64,000 bases of DNA from DASVTU01 sp036387415 (lineage in GTDB: Bacteria > Acidobacteriota > Blastocatellia > Pyrinomonadales > Pyrinomonadaceae), in assembly GCA_036387415.1 (NCBI GenBank), contig DASVTU010000039.1, positions 682,001 through 746,000 of the forward strand, read 5' to 3'. Under the pieces are notes generated by a model. It saw only the letters and a program-made list of their open reading frames with translations, was not told the origin of the DNA and did not search any database. The stretch's first letter is position 1. Each line of letters starts with the position of its first letter. The translations under genes were made by a program, and so were the position numbers. This document shows positions 49,036-57,700 of the stretch, piece by piece.

Positions 49036-49419
49036 CTAATCGTTGGCTTTGCTCCGCTTGGATGTGGCTTTGGTGTCCGGCGATGTCTTGGCGGAGGCGT
49101 CGCTTTTGCTGCTCGTCGCGGTTTTGGGCGCGGCATCCGTCTTGGCATCGGTCTTCGCATCGGTTTTGGCATCTGTTTTAGCGTCGGTTTTGGCCGACGA
49201 CTCGCCCGAAGCCTCCTTCGACTCCTTTCCGTCGCCCTTCTTCCCCGCATAATCCGTCACGTACCAGCCCGTGCCTTTGAACTGAAAATTGGTGGCAGAC
49301 CACTCTTTTTCGAGTTTGCCGCCGCATTTGGCGTGGCGCGAGAGCGGTTTATCAGTCACTTTTTGCATGATTTCGATATGCGCGTTGCATTTTCGGCAGG
49401 TGTATTCGTAAATCGGCAT
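49036..49419 (-). CDS. FmdB-like zinc-ribbon protein with AKTD repeat tail
   Basis: 127 residues from the ATG at 49419, with GGGAGAAG eight bases upstream. The FmdB-type start MPIYEYTCRKCNAHIEIMQK and the segment EWSATNFQFKGTGWYVTDYA are clear. The second zinc knuckle reads HAKCGG where CPKCGG is usual, so one Cys is replaced by His, which could still bind zinc. The last about 55 residues are a low-complexity Ala/Lys/Thr/Asp/Ser tail including five AKTD units, encoded by an imperfect 12-base repeat (about 49137-49199). Function of the family is unsettled (regulatory in amidase and formamidase systems). Confidence 0.85.
   Translation of the reverse strand: MPIYEYTCRKCNAHIEIMQKVTDKPLSRHAKCGGKLEKEWSATNFQFKGTGWYVTDYAGKKGDGKESKEASGESSAKTDAKTDAKTDAKTDAKTDAAPKTATSSKSDASAKTSPDTKATSKRSKAND
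49137..49199. repeat. Imperfect 12-base tandem repeat in the FmdB-like gene
   Basis: About five copies of a 12-base unit (for example GTTTTGGCATCG and variants) encode successive Ala-Lys-Thr-Asp units on the minus strand. The unit number is likely to vary by slippage between strains. Confidence 0.65.
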
Positions 49420-49942
49420 GATTTCTTCTCCCTCAAAATAATCTCTCCGCAATAATCGACGAGTCTGACGCGCAAATTATACGAATCGCTTGCGCCGTAC
49501 GCCAATCGCCGCGCACTTTTGCCGTCAATCTGATGCAAAAAGCGACTCCCGACGCATACACCGCTAACCGAACACAACAAAAAAGTGCCCTCATCGCAAG
49601 ATTTTTTCGCATCGTTCTCGTACGAAATTCATGCCAAATTAGCCTCAAAGACCCTTCCGACGCCCCGCGTACGTGCCAAACCTTGAAGCCTCAGTGACTT
49701 GCGGCGGATGAACTAAAGCCATACAACAGAGCAACTTAACGCCTATTTTCCATTCATTAGGAGCAACCGGATGTTGCAGTCGTCCATCATACTCACGGTT
49801 TCGATATCACTGCTCTTTGCAGATTCGTTTCCACCATGCGTAAGCCCCCAAGCTTAGCGTCGCGCGCCAGAAGATGTTGTAGCGACGGCGACGAAACTAT
49901 CGGCTGACCTTTAGCCCCTAGCTCACATGGAGAACGACCACG
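49420..49942. other. Gap of about 520 bases with one possible tiny gene
   Basis: No inverted repeat of the type found elsewhere. The only supportable element is the 28-codon frame at 49771-49857. The stretch 49630-49760 has riboswitch-like motifs (GTGCCAAACC, AAGCCTCAGTG), but I could not fit it to a known class. Confidence 0.3.
49771..49857 (+). CDS. Possible 28-residue secreted peptide or leader peptide
   Basis: The frame has an AGGAG site seven bases before the ATG, better than most genes in the window. The product MLQSSIILTVSISLLFADSF (and PPCVSPQA) is a hydrophobic helix with a signal-peptide-like Ala-Asp break, a Cys and a short Pro/Ser tail. It lies 86 bases upstream of the small transglycosylase gene on the same strand and could be its leader peptide or an independent small membrane or secreted peptide. 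Chance cannot be excluded at this length. Confidence 0.35.
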   Translation: MLQSSIILTVSISLLFADSFPPCVSPQA

Positions 49943-50575
49943 ATGCACTTTACCCGACAGGTTCCCCTGTTCCGCTCTTTGAAATTTGCTTCTTTTGCTT
50001 TAGTCGCCCTTTTCTTTTTCACCAATTTTACAGACATCGCTTTTCCCACTGCCATCGCCAAGACGACGGTCGCACCCATAGTCGATTTGGAAAATTACAT
50101 TCCGGCTGACGTTCCTACGTCCGGCGACCACGACCTCGACCTTATTATTTTTCGCGCAGGCAAACGCTACGGCGTTGACCCAAGACTCATTCATGCAGTT
50201 ATCTGGCAGGAATCGAAATATAAACCGACGGCGAAATCACACGTCGGCGCGCAAGGCTTGATGCAACTGATGCCCGCCACCGCGCGCGAACTCAAGTGCG
50301 ACGATGCGAACGACCCCGCATCCAACATCGACGCCGGAACCAGATACTTGCGTCGTCTGCTCAGGCTCTACGAAGGTAACATCACGCTCGCGCTCGCAGG
50401 CTACAACGCGGGTCAGGGCAACGTCGAAAAGCACGGCGGCGTGCCACCCTTCAACGAGACGCAAAACTACGTCCGCATTATCACGGGTCGCTACGGCAAA
50501 AATTATCACCCCGTTCTCACCCCCGAAGAGGCGACCGACGAATTTCGCCTCACGCCCGAACTGGCCGCGAGATAA
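49943..50575 (+). CDS. Small lytic transglycosylase (SLT domain)
   Basis: 210 residues. A signal segment (LKFASFALVALFFFTNFTDI) is followed by the SLT catalytic domain: active-site Glu90 in HAVIWQESKYKPTAKSHVGA, then QGLMQLMPATAREL and the ALAGYNAGQGNVEKHGGVPP motif. It cleaves peptidoglycan glycan strands non-hydrolytically in the periplasm, probably for local remodelling or assembly of a trans-envelope complex. A GGAG site lies 9-12 bases before the ATG. A second, much larger transglycosylase is at 38061. Confidence 0.92.
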   Translation: MHFTRQVPLFRSLKFASFALVALFFFTNFTDIAFPTAIAKTTVAPIVDLENYIPADVPTSGDHDLDLIIFRAGKRYGVDPRLIHAVIWQESKYKPTAKSHVGAQGLMQLMPATARELKCDDANDPASNIDAGTRYLRRLLRLYEGNITLALAGYNAGQGNVEKHGGVPPFNETQNYVRIITGRYGKNYHPVLTPEEATDEFRLTPELAAR

Positions 50576-50597
50576 GAAATCTGTCAGGGGCAGGACA

Positions 50598-50655
50598 TGA
50601 AAGGCCGGAGGCTAGTAGAAGAATTTTTTCTCGCCTCTGGCCTCTCTGGTTTTTC
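50598..50655. repeat. Short word-repeat inverted repeat, family J
   Basis: GGCCGGAGGC (50603-50612) pairs with GCCTCTGGCC (50633-50642), with the word GCCTCT repeated in the right arm and a short T-run after it. It lies 23 bases after the transglycosylase stop and may serve as its terminator. Confidence 0.6.
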
Positions 50656-50729
50656 TCAGTAGCTTTTTCAACAAAATCCGTTCCGCCGTTTTTTCACTCT
50701 CCTCCGAACTCTCTCCTTTGACCTCTCTC

Positions 50730-50758
50730 GTTGCATGCGCGTACGCGCTTCGCTATGA
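50730..50758 (+). promoter_or_regulatory. Promoter with palindromic spacer before the sigma-54 activator gene
   Basis: -35 TTGCAT (50730-50735), a 17-base spacer, -10 TATGAT (50753-50758). The spacer contains the perfect palindrome GCGCGTACGCGC, which would let a repressor occlude the polymerase. Confidence 0.45.
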
Positions 50759-50850
50759 TGGTGCGCCTGAAAGATACCTCAATCGACGCGCACGGGCGGC
50801 GACTCCTCGACGCTCTCCGCCAGCGCCCCGTGCCATGTGCAAAATGTTTT

Positions 50851-50868
50851 GTTAAGGACGGTCTTAAC
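50851..50868. promoter_or_regulatory. Dyad near the start of the sigma-54 activator gene
   Basis: GTTAAG-GACGGT-CTTAAC: 6-base perfect arms around a 6-base centre, 20 bases before the ATG at 50889. It is a possible autoregulatory site. Confidence 0.35.
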
Positions 50869-50888
50869 GCTTGTCTCGACAGCAACCC

Positions 50889-53036
50889 ATGCCAACCAGC
50901 AGCAGCACCGGTAGCTCTGCTCAATCGCTTTCGCTCGAAGGCAAAATCAAGATGCATGAAGCGCGCGAAGCGATTATCAATCGTCTCGCGCCCAACATTC
51001 ATTCCGAGATTGACCTCGACAAATTCTTGCACGCCATCGTCTCCGAACTCGGTCGCATGATGGACGTAGACCGTTGCGACGTGCTCCAACTCGCTTCGGG
51101 CGGCGAACTCCGCATCAGCCATGAATGGCGCGCATCCGAAGACGTTCCATCTTCGCTCGGCACGTCGATTCCCGTCGATTTCAACCAACTCGCCGAACGC
51201 TTCGACCTCTCGCAACCCATCCGTCTCGACGACACTTCCGCGCCCACGCTCGATGCCAAAGTGCGCCTGCTTCCGGCGAGTCTCGGCACGCGTTCGCTCC
51301 TCGTCGTGCCCGTCGTCTTGGACGGCAACGTCCTCGGCCTCGTCGGTCTCCACATGACCCGCACGACGCGACGGTGGCTCGATGAGGAGGTCAGTTTTCT
51401 CCAATCCATCGCGCGCCAAATCGCCGTCGGCTACCAGTACGCGCGGCTCTACACGGGCAAGCAGCAGGAGGCTGACCGCACGCGCGCTCTGCTCGAAATC
51501 GCCAACGCGCTCAACGCCCGCTCGAATTTCAGCGAAGTCACGTCGCACGTTTTAGAACGCGCGATTGCTCTGGTCGGCGCGGATTATTGCGCGCTCGGCG
51601 TCCTTGACCCGACGGGCAAGGCCATTAGCCTCGCGGCCTTTCGCGCCGCGCCGCATGCCGCAACCGAGGGCGTGCGCGGGCTGATTGAGGCGCACGGGCA
51701 GTCGATAGATATCACGGAGTTTCCCGTGCTCCTCGAACTCGTCCGCGAAGGCAAGACGATGCGCCTGCACGATGCGACGCTGCCGATGCCCGTCCGTCTC
51801 GTCTTCAATCAAACGCTCGGCGCACGCGCCGCGCTCGTCGCGCCCGTCCGCATCGGCCATCAAACTTTCGGCCTGCTCGGACTCGTCTGGAGCGCAGCGC
51901 GCGAGCAGTTTGACGAACACGAAATCGCGCTCGTCGAAGGCATTGCGGTGCAGATTGGCACAGCGCTCGAACGCGACCAACTTTCGGCGGAAGTGATGCG
52001 CTTGAAGAACGTCTTGCACGAACGTCACGCGCCCGAACGCATCATCGGTCAGGCTCCCGCCATCAAACGTGCCATCGAACTCGCCTTAAACGTCGCAGAC
52101 ACCCAGACCTCCGTCCTCGTACAAGGCGAATCGGGCACGGGCAAAGAGTTGCTCGCTAACCTCATTCACTACAACTCGCGGCGCAAAGACGCGGCATACA
52201 TCAAACTCAACTGCGGCGCGATTCCCGAAACCCTGCTTGAAACCGAACTCTTTGGACACGAAAAAGGCGCGTTCACGGACGCGCGTGCGCGGCGTCGCGG
52301 TCGCTTCGAGGAGGCCGACGGCGGGACGTTGTTTCTTGATGAAATCGGTGAGATGAGTCTGTCGGCGCAGGTGCGTCTCTTGCGCGTCTTGCAAGACGGC
52401 GAGTTTACGCGCGTCGGCGGTAGTGACCTGTTGAAGACGGACGTGCGCGTCGTTGCGGCGACCAACGTTGACCTTGAACGCGCCGTCGAACAAGGGACGT
52501 TCCGACGCGATCTCTTTTATCGTCTGTCGGTCTTCCCCATTCGTCTGCCGCCGTTGCGCGAACGCCGCACAGACATTCATCCGCTCGTCATTCATTTCAT
52601 CGAACACTACAAACAAAAGACCGGGCGCTTCATCTCCGGCATCAGCCGCGAAGCCCTCGAAGCCTTCAAGAACTACGAATGGCCGGGCAACGTGCGCGAA
52701 CTTGAGAACGCCATCGAACGCGCCGTCATCATCGCTTCCGGCAGGCAGATTGAGATTGACGACCTCCCCGAAGCCATCAGCCGCACCATCGAAGAGGAAC
52801 GCACGCGCGGCGAACGCCAACGCGCCGCTCAAGCAGGGCGTCAGATTACACTTGAGATAGAAGTGCCTGCGCCGATGGACGAGATTGAACGCCGCGCCAT
52901 CGAAGCGACGCTCGACTACACGGGCGGCGATAAAACACGCGCCGCACGCGCGCTCGGCATCGGACGCAAGACGCTTTATCGCAAACTCCAAAGTTACCAC
53001 GACGACACCGCCCTCGAAACATCCGGCGACGCATAA
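50889..53036 (+). CDS. Sigma-54-dependent activator with two GAF domains
   Basis: 715 residues from the ATG at 50889 (TTG at 50871 is in frame). Residues about 24-185 and 205-360 are two GAF sensor domains. The AAA+ domain follows: Walker A GESGTGKE (Lys419), the sigma-54 contact loop GAFTDA (460-465, a common variant of GAFTGA), Walker B GGTLFLDEIGEM and the arginine-finger region FRRDLFYRLSVFPIRLPPLR. A Fis-type helix-turn-helix is at about 670-708 (ATLDYTGGDKTRAARALGIG). It binds enhancer sites and opens sigma-54 promoters. The signal sensed by GAF domains is unknown. A sigma-54 promoter with an upstream dyad lies in the same window at 34694-34832, but a direct link is only a guess. Confidence 0.95.
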   Translation: MPTSSSTGSSAQSLSLEGKIKMHEAREAIINRLAPNIHSEIDLDKFLHAIVSELGRMMDVDRCDVLQLASGGELRISHEWRASEDVPSSLGTSIPVDFNQLAERFDLSQPIRLDDTSAPTLDAKVRLLPASLGTRSLLVVPVVLDGNVLGLVGLHMTRTTRRWLDEEVSFLQSIARQIAVGYQYARLYTGKQQEADRTRALLEIANALNARSNFSEVTSHVLERAIALVGADYCALGVLDPTGKAISLAAFRAAPHAATEGVRGLIEAHGQSIDITEFPVLLELVREGKTMRLHDATLPMPVRLVFNQTLGARAALVAPVRIGHQTFGLLGLVWSAAREQFDEHEIALVEGIAVQIGTALERDQLSAEVMRLKNVLHERHAPERIIGQAPAIKRAIELALNVADTQTSVLVQGESGTGKELLANLIHYNSRRKDAAYIKLNCGAIPETLLETELFGHEKGAFTDARARRRGRFEEADGGTLFLDEIGEMSLSAQVRLLRVLQDGEFTRVGGSDLLKTDVRVVAATNVDLERAVEQGTFRRDLFYRLSVFPIRLPPLRERRTDIHPLVIHFIEHYKQKTGRFISGISREALEAFKNYEWPGNVRELENAIERAVIIASGRQIEIDDLPEAISRTIEEERTRGERQRAAQAGRQITLEIEVPAPMDEIERRAIEATLDYTGGDKTRAARALGIGRKTLYRKLQSYHDDTALETSGDA

Positions 53037-53188
53037 GGCATCAAACGTCTCCGCAACGTCCCTGCCCCATTTTCATCTCGAAATCGACGACGAAGTTTGA
53101 ACGTCGCACGCGTAGGGGCGCGTCGCTCCGGTCGCGTCTGAAAGATAACTTTTACCGTCGCCGTGAGCGTCGTCTACATGACAGATTC

Positions 53189-53218
53189 TTGCGCCGCTTC
53201 GTTGGCTTTTGTTATAGT
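53189..53218 (+). promoter_or_regulatory. Promoter-like site for the YtxH-type gene
   Basis: -35 TTGCGC (53189-53194), 18-base spacer, -10 TATAGT (53213-53218), 78 bases before the ATG at 53296. Confidence 0.4.
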
Positions 53219-53295
53219 GCGAAGCCGGAAGCGAGTTAAACTTTCGGCGCAGAGTGATGCGAAGCGTGAAGCTTCGACGGAGGAAAGAGGTTGCC

Positions 53296-53706
53296 ATGAC
53301 AGACCAACGCCTACGCAAGCGGGATGAGCGTGAATCAGAACTTTCGACACAGGTCACATGCCTTCTTCTCGGCGGCGCAATCGGCGCACTCGTCGCGTTG
53401 CTGTTTGCTCCGAAGGCGGGACGCGAACTGCGCGGCGACATCGCCGACGTGACGCGCAAAGGCGTTGACCGAACACGCGAAACGGCCTCGCAACTCGGCA
53501 CGAAGGCGGGCGAATATTATGAAACGGCGTCGCAAAAAGCGGGCGACCTCGTTGGCAGCGCACGCGATGTCGCCGCGCGTCGTGGCGAACATCTCTCCGC
53601 CGCCATCGAAGCAGGCAAACGCGCCTACACAGAGGAGAAACGCCGCACCGAATCCGGCTCGATGCAGCCCGCCCCGACCTACTACGAGGGCGAACCGAAA
53701 AGCTAA
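53296..53706 (+). CDS. YtxH-domain protein
   Basis: 136 residues from the ATG at 53296, with GAGG upstream; a longer frame from 53254 is less likely. One hydrophobic segment (VTCLLLGGAIGALVALLFAP) followed by KAGRELRGDIADVTRKG is the YtxH/gas-vesicle-GvpP-like pattern. The rest is a helical, charged region with repeated RETASQLGTKAG and YETASQKAGDLV units, likely amphipathic. YtxH proteins are general-stress-related membrane proteins in Bacillus; the role here is unknown. It is followed by a family G repeat and a second small membrane protein, probably one operon. Confidence 0.82.
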   Translation: MTDQRLRKRDERESELSTQVTCLLLGGAIGALVALLFAPKAGRELRGDIADVTRKGVDRTRETASQLGTKAGEYYETASQKAGDLVGSARDVAARRGEHLSAAIEAGKRAYTEEKRRTESGSMQPAPTYYEGEPKS

Positions 53707-53709
53707 GCC

Positions 53710-53780
53710 GACATTGGACGATAGACCATCAACCATCAAAGCTTTTTCATCGTCCGTCGTCCATTGTCCATCGTCTATTC
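53710..53780. repeat. Word-repeat inverted repeat, family G
   Basis: ATTGGACGATAGACCATCAA (53713-53732) and following pair with CATCGTCCGTCGTCCATTGT and CCATCGTCTATTC (53748-53780). The word is GGACGAT. It ends five bases before the ATG at 53785, leaving almost no room for a normal leader. Confidence 0.75.
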
Positions 53781-53784
53781 AATT

Positions 53785-54357
53785 ATGAATTTTCTTGCAC
53801 TACAAATGAGCACCAACGAACCCGCGTTCTGGATTCTGGTTATCGTCGCCGTCTCGTTCGTCGCAATCGCGATTGCGATGATTGCCGTCGCGCTGACGGT
53901 GCGGCGCGTGGTGCTGATGGTTGGAAATTTCGAGCGGCGCGTCGAGCCTTTGATGGAACGCGTCGGCGCGCTCACGGAGCAGGCGCGTCTCATCGCGGCA
54001 CAGGGCAAAGAGGTGGCCGAGCAGGCCAACTTGATGTCCGGTCATCTCTCGACGGCGACCATGCACTTCTCCGAATCGATGGCGCTCATCAAGGACGAAG
54101 TGCGCGACCTGAAACAGATTGTCGGGATGTCGGCTGAAATGGCGCGCGAGAAGATAGAACTCATCAGCCGCCACATCGACGAGACGCACGGACAGATGAC
54201 CGTCACGACCGCCTTCATCCAGTCGAAGTTGATTGAACCGGCGCGCGAAATCGCGGCGATTATGGCGGGGGTGCGGCGCGGTCTGGAAGTGCTCGTATCC
54301 CCCACACCAAAACAGATAGACCAGACCTACGGGGAGGAGGAGATGTTTATCGGCTAA
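53785..54357 (+). CDS. Membrane-anchored coiled-coil protein (DUF948-like)
   Basis: 190 residues. One membrane helix (FWILVIVAVSFVAIAIAMIA) is followed by a long helical region with heptad-like spacing (RRVEPLMERVGALTEQARLI, EVAEQANLMSGHLSTATMHF, DEVRDLKQIVGMSAEMAREK). This matches the layout of DUF948-type general-stress proteins and other small coiled-coil membrane proteins that often sit next to YtxH genes. The start is uncertain: ATG 53785 abuts the repeat and ATG 53806 is also possible; neither has a strong ribosome binding site. A good terminator follows. Confidence 0.7.
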   Translation: MNFLALQMSTNEPAFWILVIVAVSFVAIAIAMIAVALTVRRVVLMVGNFERRVEPLMERVGALTEQARLIAAQGKEVAEQANLMSGHLSTATMHFSESMALIKDEVRDLKQIVGMSAEMAREKIELISRHIDETHGQMTVTTAFIQSKLIEPAREIAAIMAGVRRGLEVLVSPTPKQIDQTYGEEEMFIG

Positions 54358-54386
54358 CCGGAGACATCCCGCATCAGCGCACCGAA

Positions 54387-54436
54387 GCGCCCGAACCTTC
54401 CTCGTTAGAGCGAGCACAGGTTCGGGCGTTTTGTTT
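54387..54436 (+). terminator. Intrinsic terminator
   Basis: CGCCCGAACCT (54388-54398) pairs perfectly with AGGTTCGGGCG (54418-54428), with an inner CTCG/CGAG stem, followed directly by TTTTGTTT. It is 30 bases after the stop at 54357. Confidence 0.9.
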
Positions 54437-54447
54437 ATGAGGAAAGC

Positions 54448-54618
54448 AATTCACAGGATAGACGAGGTAAAGTCGCGCAGGATAGACAGGATAAATACAA
54501 ATGATGAATGATGAACGAGGAGAGCAAAGCGGTCTGTTTTTAGTTCATCTCTCCGCATTCAGCGTTAATTCTTCATCCTGTTTAGCCTGCTGCTTTTATC
54601 CTGTCTATCTTGTGAATT
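54448..54618. repeat. Nested word-repeat element, family A copy 4 with a different inner module
   Basis: Outer arms: AATTCACAGGATAGACGAGG and GCAGGATAGACAGGAT (to 54493) against ATCCTGTTTAGCC and ATCCTGTCTATCTTGTGAAT (to 54618). The inner arms are not family D but a GATGAATGATGAA word (54501-54515) with GCATTCAGCGTTAATTCTTC and ATC (54555-54577) opposite. Confidence 0.82.
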
Positions 54619-54730
54619 CTTCTGAGTTTTGATTTGCAGAGAGCGTGCGTTAGTATTGTTAATTCGTGAAGCGGCAGACGCGCTTGTCCTATGCTGACGT
54701 GATGCGCTCTCGCAGGAAAGTGAACCATTT

Positions 54731-57700
54731 ATGTCTACGGAAACACCGCTCGATTTGAAGAAAACCGTCAACCTGCCGAAGACAGGCTTCGCGCAGAAAG
54801 CCAATCTCGGACAGACGGAACCTGCGCGCCTCAAGAAATGGACGGCGGACGGGTTGTATCAGATGATTCGTGAAGCGCGGCGCGGGCGCGAGAAGTTTAT
54901 CTTGCACGACGGGCCGCCCTACGCCAACTCCGACATTCACCTCGGCACGGCGCTCAACAAAATCCTCAAAGACTTCGTTGTCAAATCGCGCACGATGATG
55001 GGCTACGATGCGCCCTACGTGCCCGGCTACGACTGCCACGGTCTGCCCATCGAGAAATACGTTGACCAAAAACTCGGCGCGAAGAAGGCCAACATGCCCG
55101 CGCTCAGCATCCGTCGTGCGTGCCGCGAACATGCCGCGGAAGCGTTGAAACGACAGACGCGCGATTTCCAACGTCTCGGCGTCTTCGGCCTGTGGGAGAA
55201 TCCTTATCTCACGATGTCGAACCAGTACGAGGCGGAGACGGCGCGACTTTTCGGTCGCTTCGTCGAGCGCGGCTACGTCTACAAGGGCGCGCGTCCCGTC
55301 TACTGGTGCATCCACGACCAGACCGCTCTGGCCGAAGCCGAAGTCGAATACGCGGAGCATACCAGCCCGTCCGTCTACGTTAAGTTTCCGCTCGCCAGCG
55401 ACCCCGCCGCGATTGACGCGAGCTTGGCTGGCCGTCACGTTTTCTTCCTCATCTGGACGACGACGCCCTGGACGCTGCCCGCCAATCTCGGCATCGCCGT
55501 CAATCCCGTGTTTGAATACGCGGCGGTGGAAAACGGCGATGAGGTTTACATCATCGCGTCGGAACTCGTCGCCGACGTAGCGCGCAAGTGCGGTATCAAG
55601 CCGACGGAGACGGACGCATCCGTCGATGCGCCGCCCGCGTATAACGTCGTCGCGCGTTTTCCCGGCGCACGTCTCGACCGTCTCGAATGTCGTCATGCGT
55701 GGCTCAACCGCGCCAGTCTCGTCATGCTCGGCGACCATGTGACGCTCGGCGGTGAGGCCGACGCCGAAACGGAACTCGACGTGAAGGACGCGCGCGAGCG
55801 AAAGGCGACGGGCAAGGCTGGGACGGGCTGCGTCCACACGGCGCCCGGCCACGGGCACGACGATTTCGTCATCGGCACGCGCTACGGTCTCGACATCTAC
55901 TGTCCGGTAGATAACGCCGGACGCTTCACGCCGGAGGTCGAACATTTCGCGGGCGAGAGCGTCTTTGAAGCCAACGCGAAGATTGTGGAATTCCTGCGCG
56001 AGCAGGGCGCGTTGCTGTTTAGCGAAGAATACAAGCATCGTTATCCGCATTGTTGGCGTTGCAAGAATCCCGTTATCTTTCGCGCTACGCCGCAGTGGTT
56101 CATCTCGCTCGACGCCGTATCCAAAGAGATGACGCCCGAACAGGACGAGGACGGACGCCCGCGCGAAAACTTCACCGACAACGACGAAGACGCGCCCGAA
56201 TCCCTGCGTGAAGGCTCTCTGCGCGAAATCGCGCGCGTCAAATGGGTTCCCGCGTGGGGCGAAGACCGCATGCGTAACATGCTGGCAGGAAGGCCGGATT
56301 GGTGCGTGTCGCGCCAACGCGTGTGGGGCGTGCCGATTCCCGTCTTCTATTGCGAGGGCTGCGACGAAGCCGTGGCCGACGCCGAAGTTATCCGTCACGT
56401 CGCCGCTATCTTCGAGCGCGAATCCTGCGACGCGTGGTATGCGCGCGACGCACGCGAACTCCTGCCCGCTGGCTTCAGTTGCCAGAAATGCGACGGGACG
56501 GACTGGCGCAAGGAGACGGACATTCTCGATGTCTGGTTCGATAGCGGTTCGTCGTCGGTCGCCGTGCTAGAACACTACGAGGAGTTGCGCTGGCCTGCCG
56601 ACGTTTATCTAGAAGGCGGCGACCAGTATCGCGGTTGGTTCAATTCGTCTCTGATGGTCGGACTCGCCGTGCGCCGTGCCGCGCCTTACCGTGCCGTGTT
56701 GACGCACGGGTGGCTGCTCGACGGACAGGGCAAGGCGATGCATAAATCGGGCGGCAACGCCGTCTCGCCGAATGAGGTTATCAAGGAGTCGGGCGCGGAA
56801 ATCCTGCGGCTGTGGTCGGCATCTTCCGATTATCATGAAGACATGCGTTGCTCGACGGAAATCTTGCAGCGCGTCGCTGACGGCTATCGCAAGATACGCA
56901 ACACCGCGCGCTTCGCTCTCGGCAATCTTGACGGTTTCGACCCCGCGCGCGACGCCGTGAGCGAGACGGAGTTGCACGAAATCGACCTCTGGGCACTGAC
57001 CGAACTCGACGCCGCGACGGAGCGCGTCGTCGAAGCCTACGAGGCTTACGAGTTTCACACGGTCTTTCACACGCTCTACAACTTCTGCACCGTGACGCTC
57101 TCGGCGCGATACTTCGACATCATCAAAGACCGTCTCTACACGTCTGCGCCGAAGTCGCACGCGCGTCGTTCCGCGCAGACCGCGCTTTACCAAATCGCCG
57201 ATGCACTGGCGCGTCTGCTTGCGCCCGTGCTCGTCTTTACCGCCGACGAAATCTGGGAGAACTTGCCGCAGTCGAGCGGAAGCGACGGCGCGGCGGCGGG
57301 CGACGACGCCGGAGGCAATGTCACCATCTCGATTGACGTGGCGGGCGATGTGGAAGTGTCGGATGAAAGGGATGCTGGCAAAGGTCGTGCGGAGGCGCGT
57401 CCGGCGTCGGTTCATCTCGCGGAGTTTCCGGTTGCCAGTCGGACGCGTGACCGCGAATTGCTTGAACGTTGGGACAAGTTGTTCGATGTCCGAGACGTAG
57501 TTTTGCGTGCGCTTGAAGAAGCGCGTGTCGCCAAGTTGATTGGCAGCGCATTGGAGGCACGCGTGCAGTTACAAGCGACGGGAGAAACTTTCGAGTTGCT
57601 GCAAGGCTACCGCGACGAGTTGCGTTATCTGTTCATCGTCTCGCAGGTTGACTTGGCCGTGGCGTCGGATGAAGAAACGAAGGCGGCAGCCGCGCCCGTC

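Noticed and set aside
49630..49760. Possible c-di-GMP or c-di-AMP riboswitch before the transglycosylase
   Set aside because: Some motif-like strings (GTGCCAAACC, AAGCCTCAGTG) occur, but the pairing and conserved core of those classes cannot be drawn.
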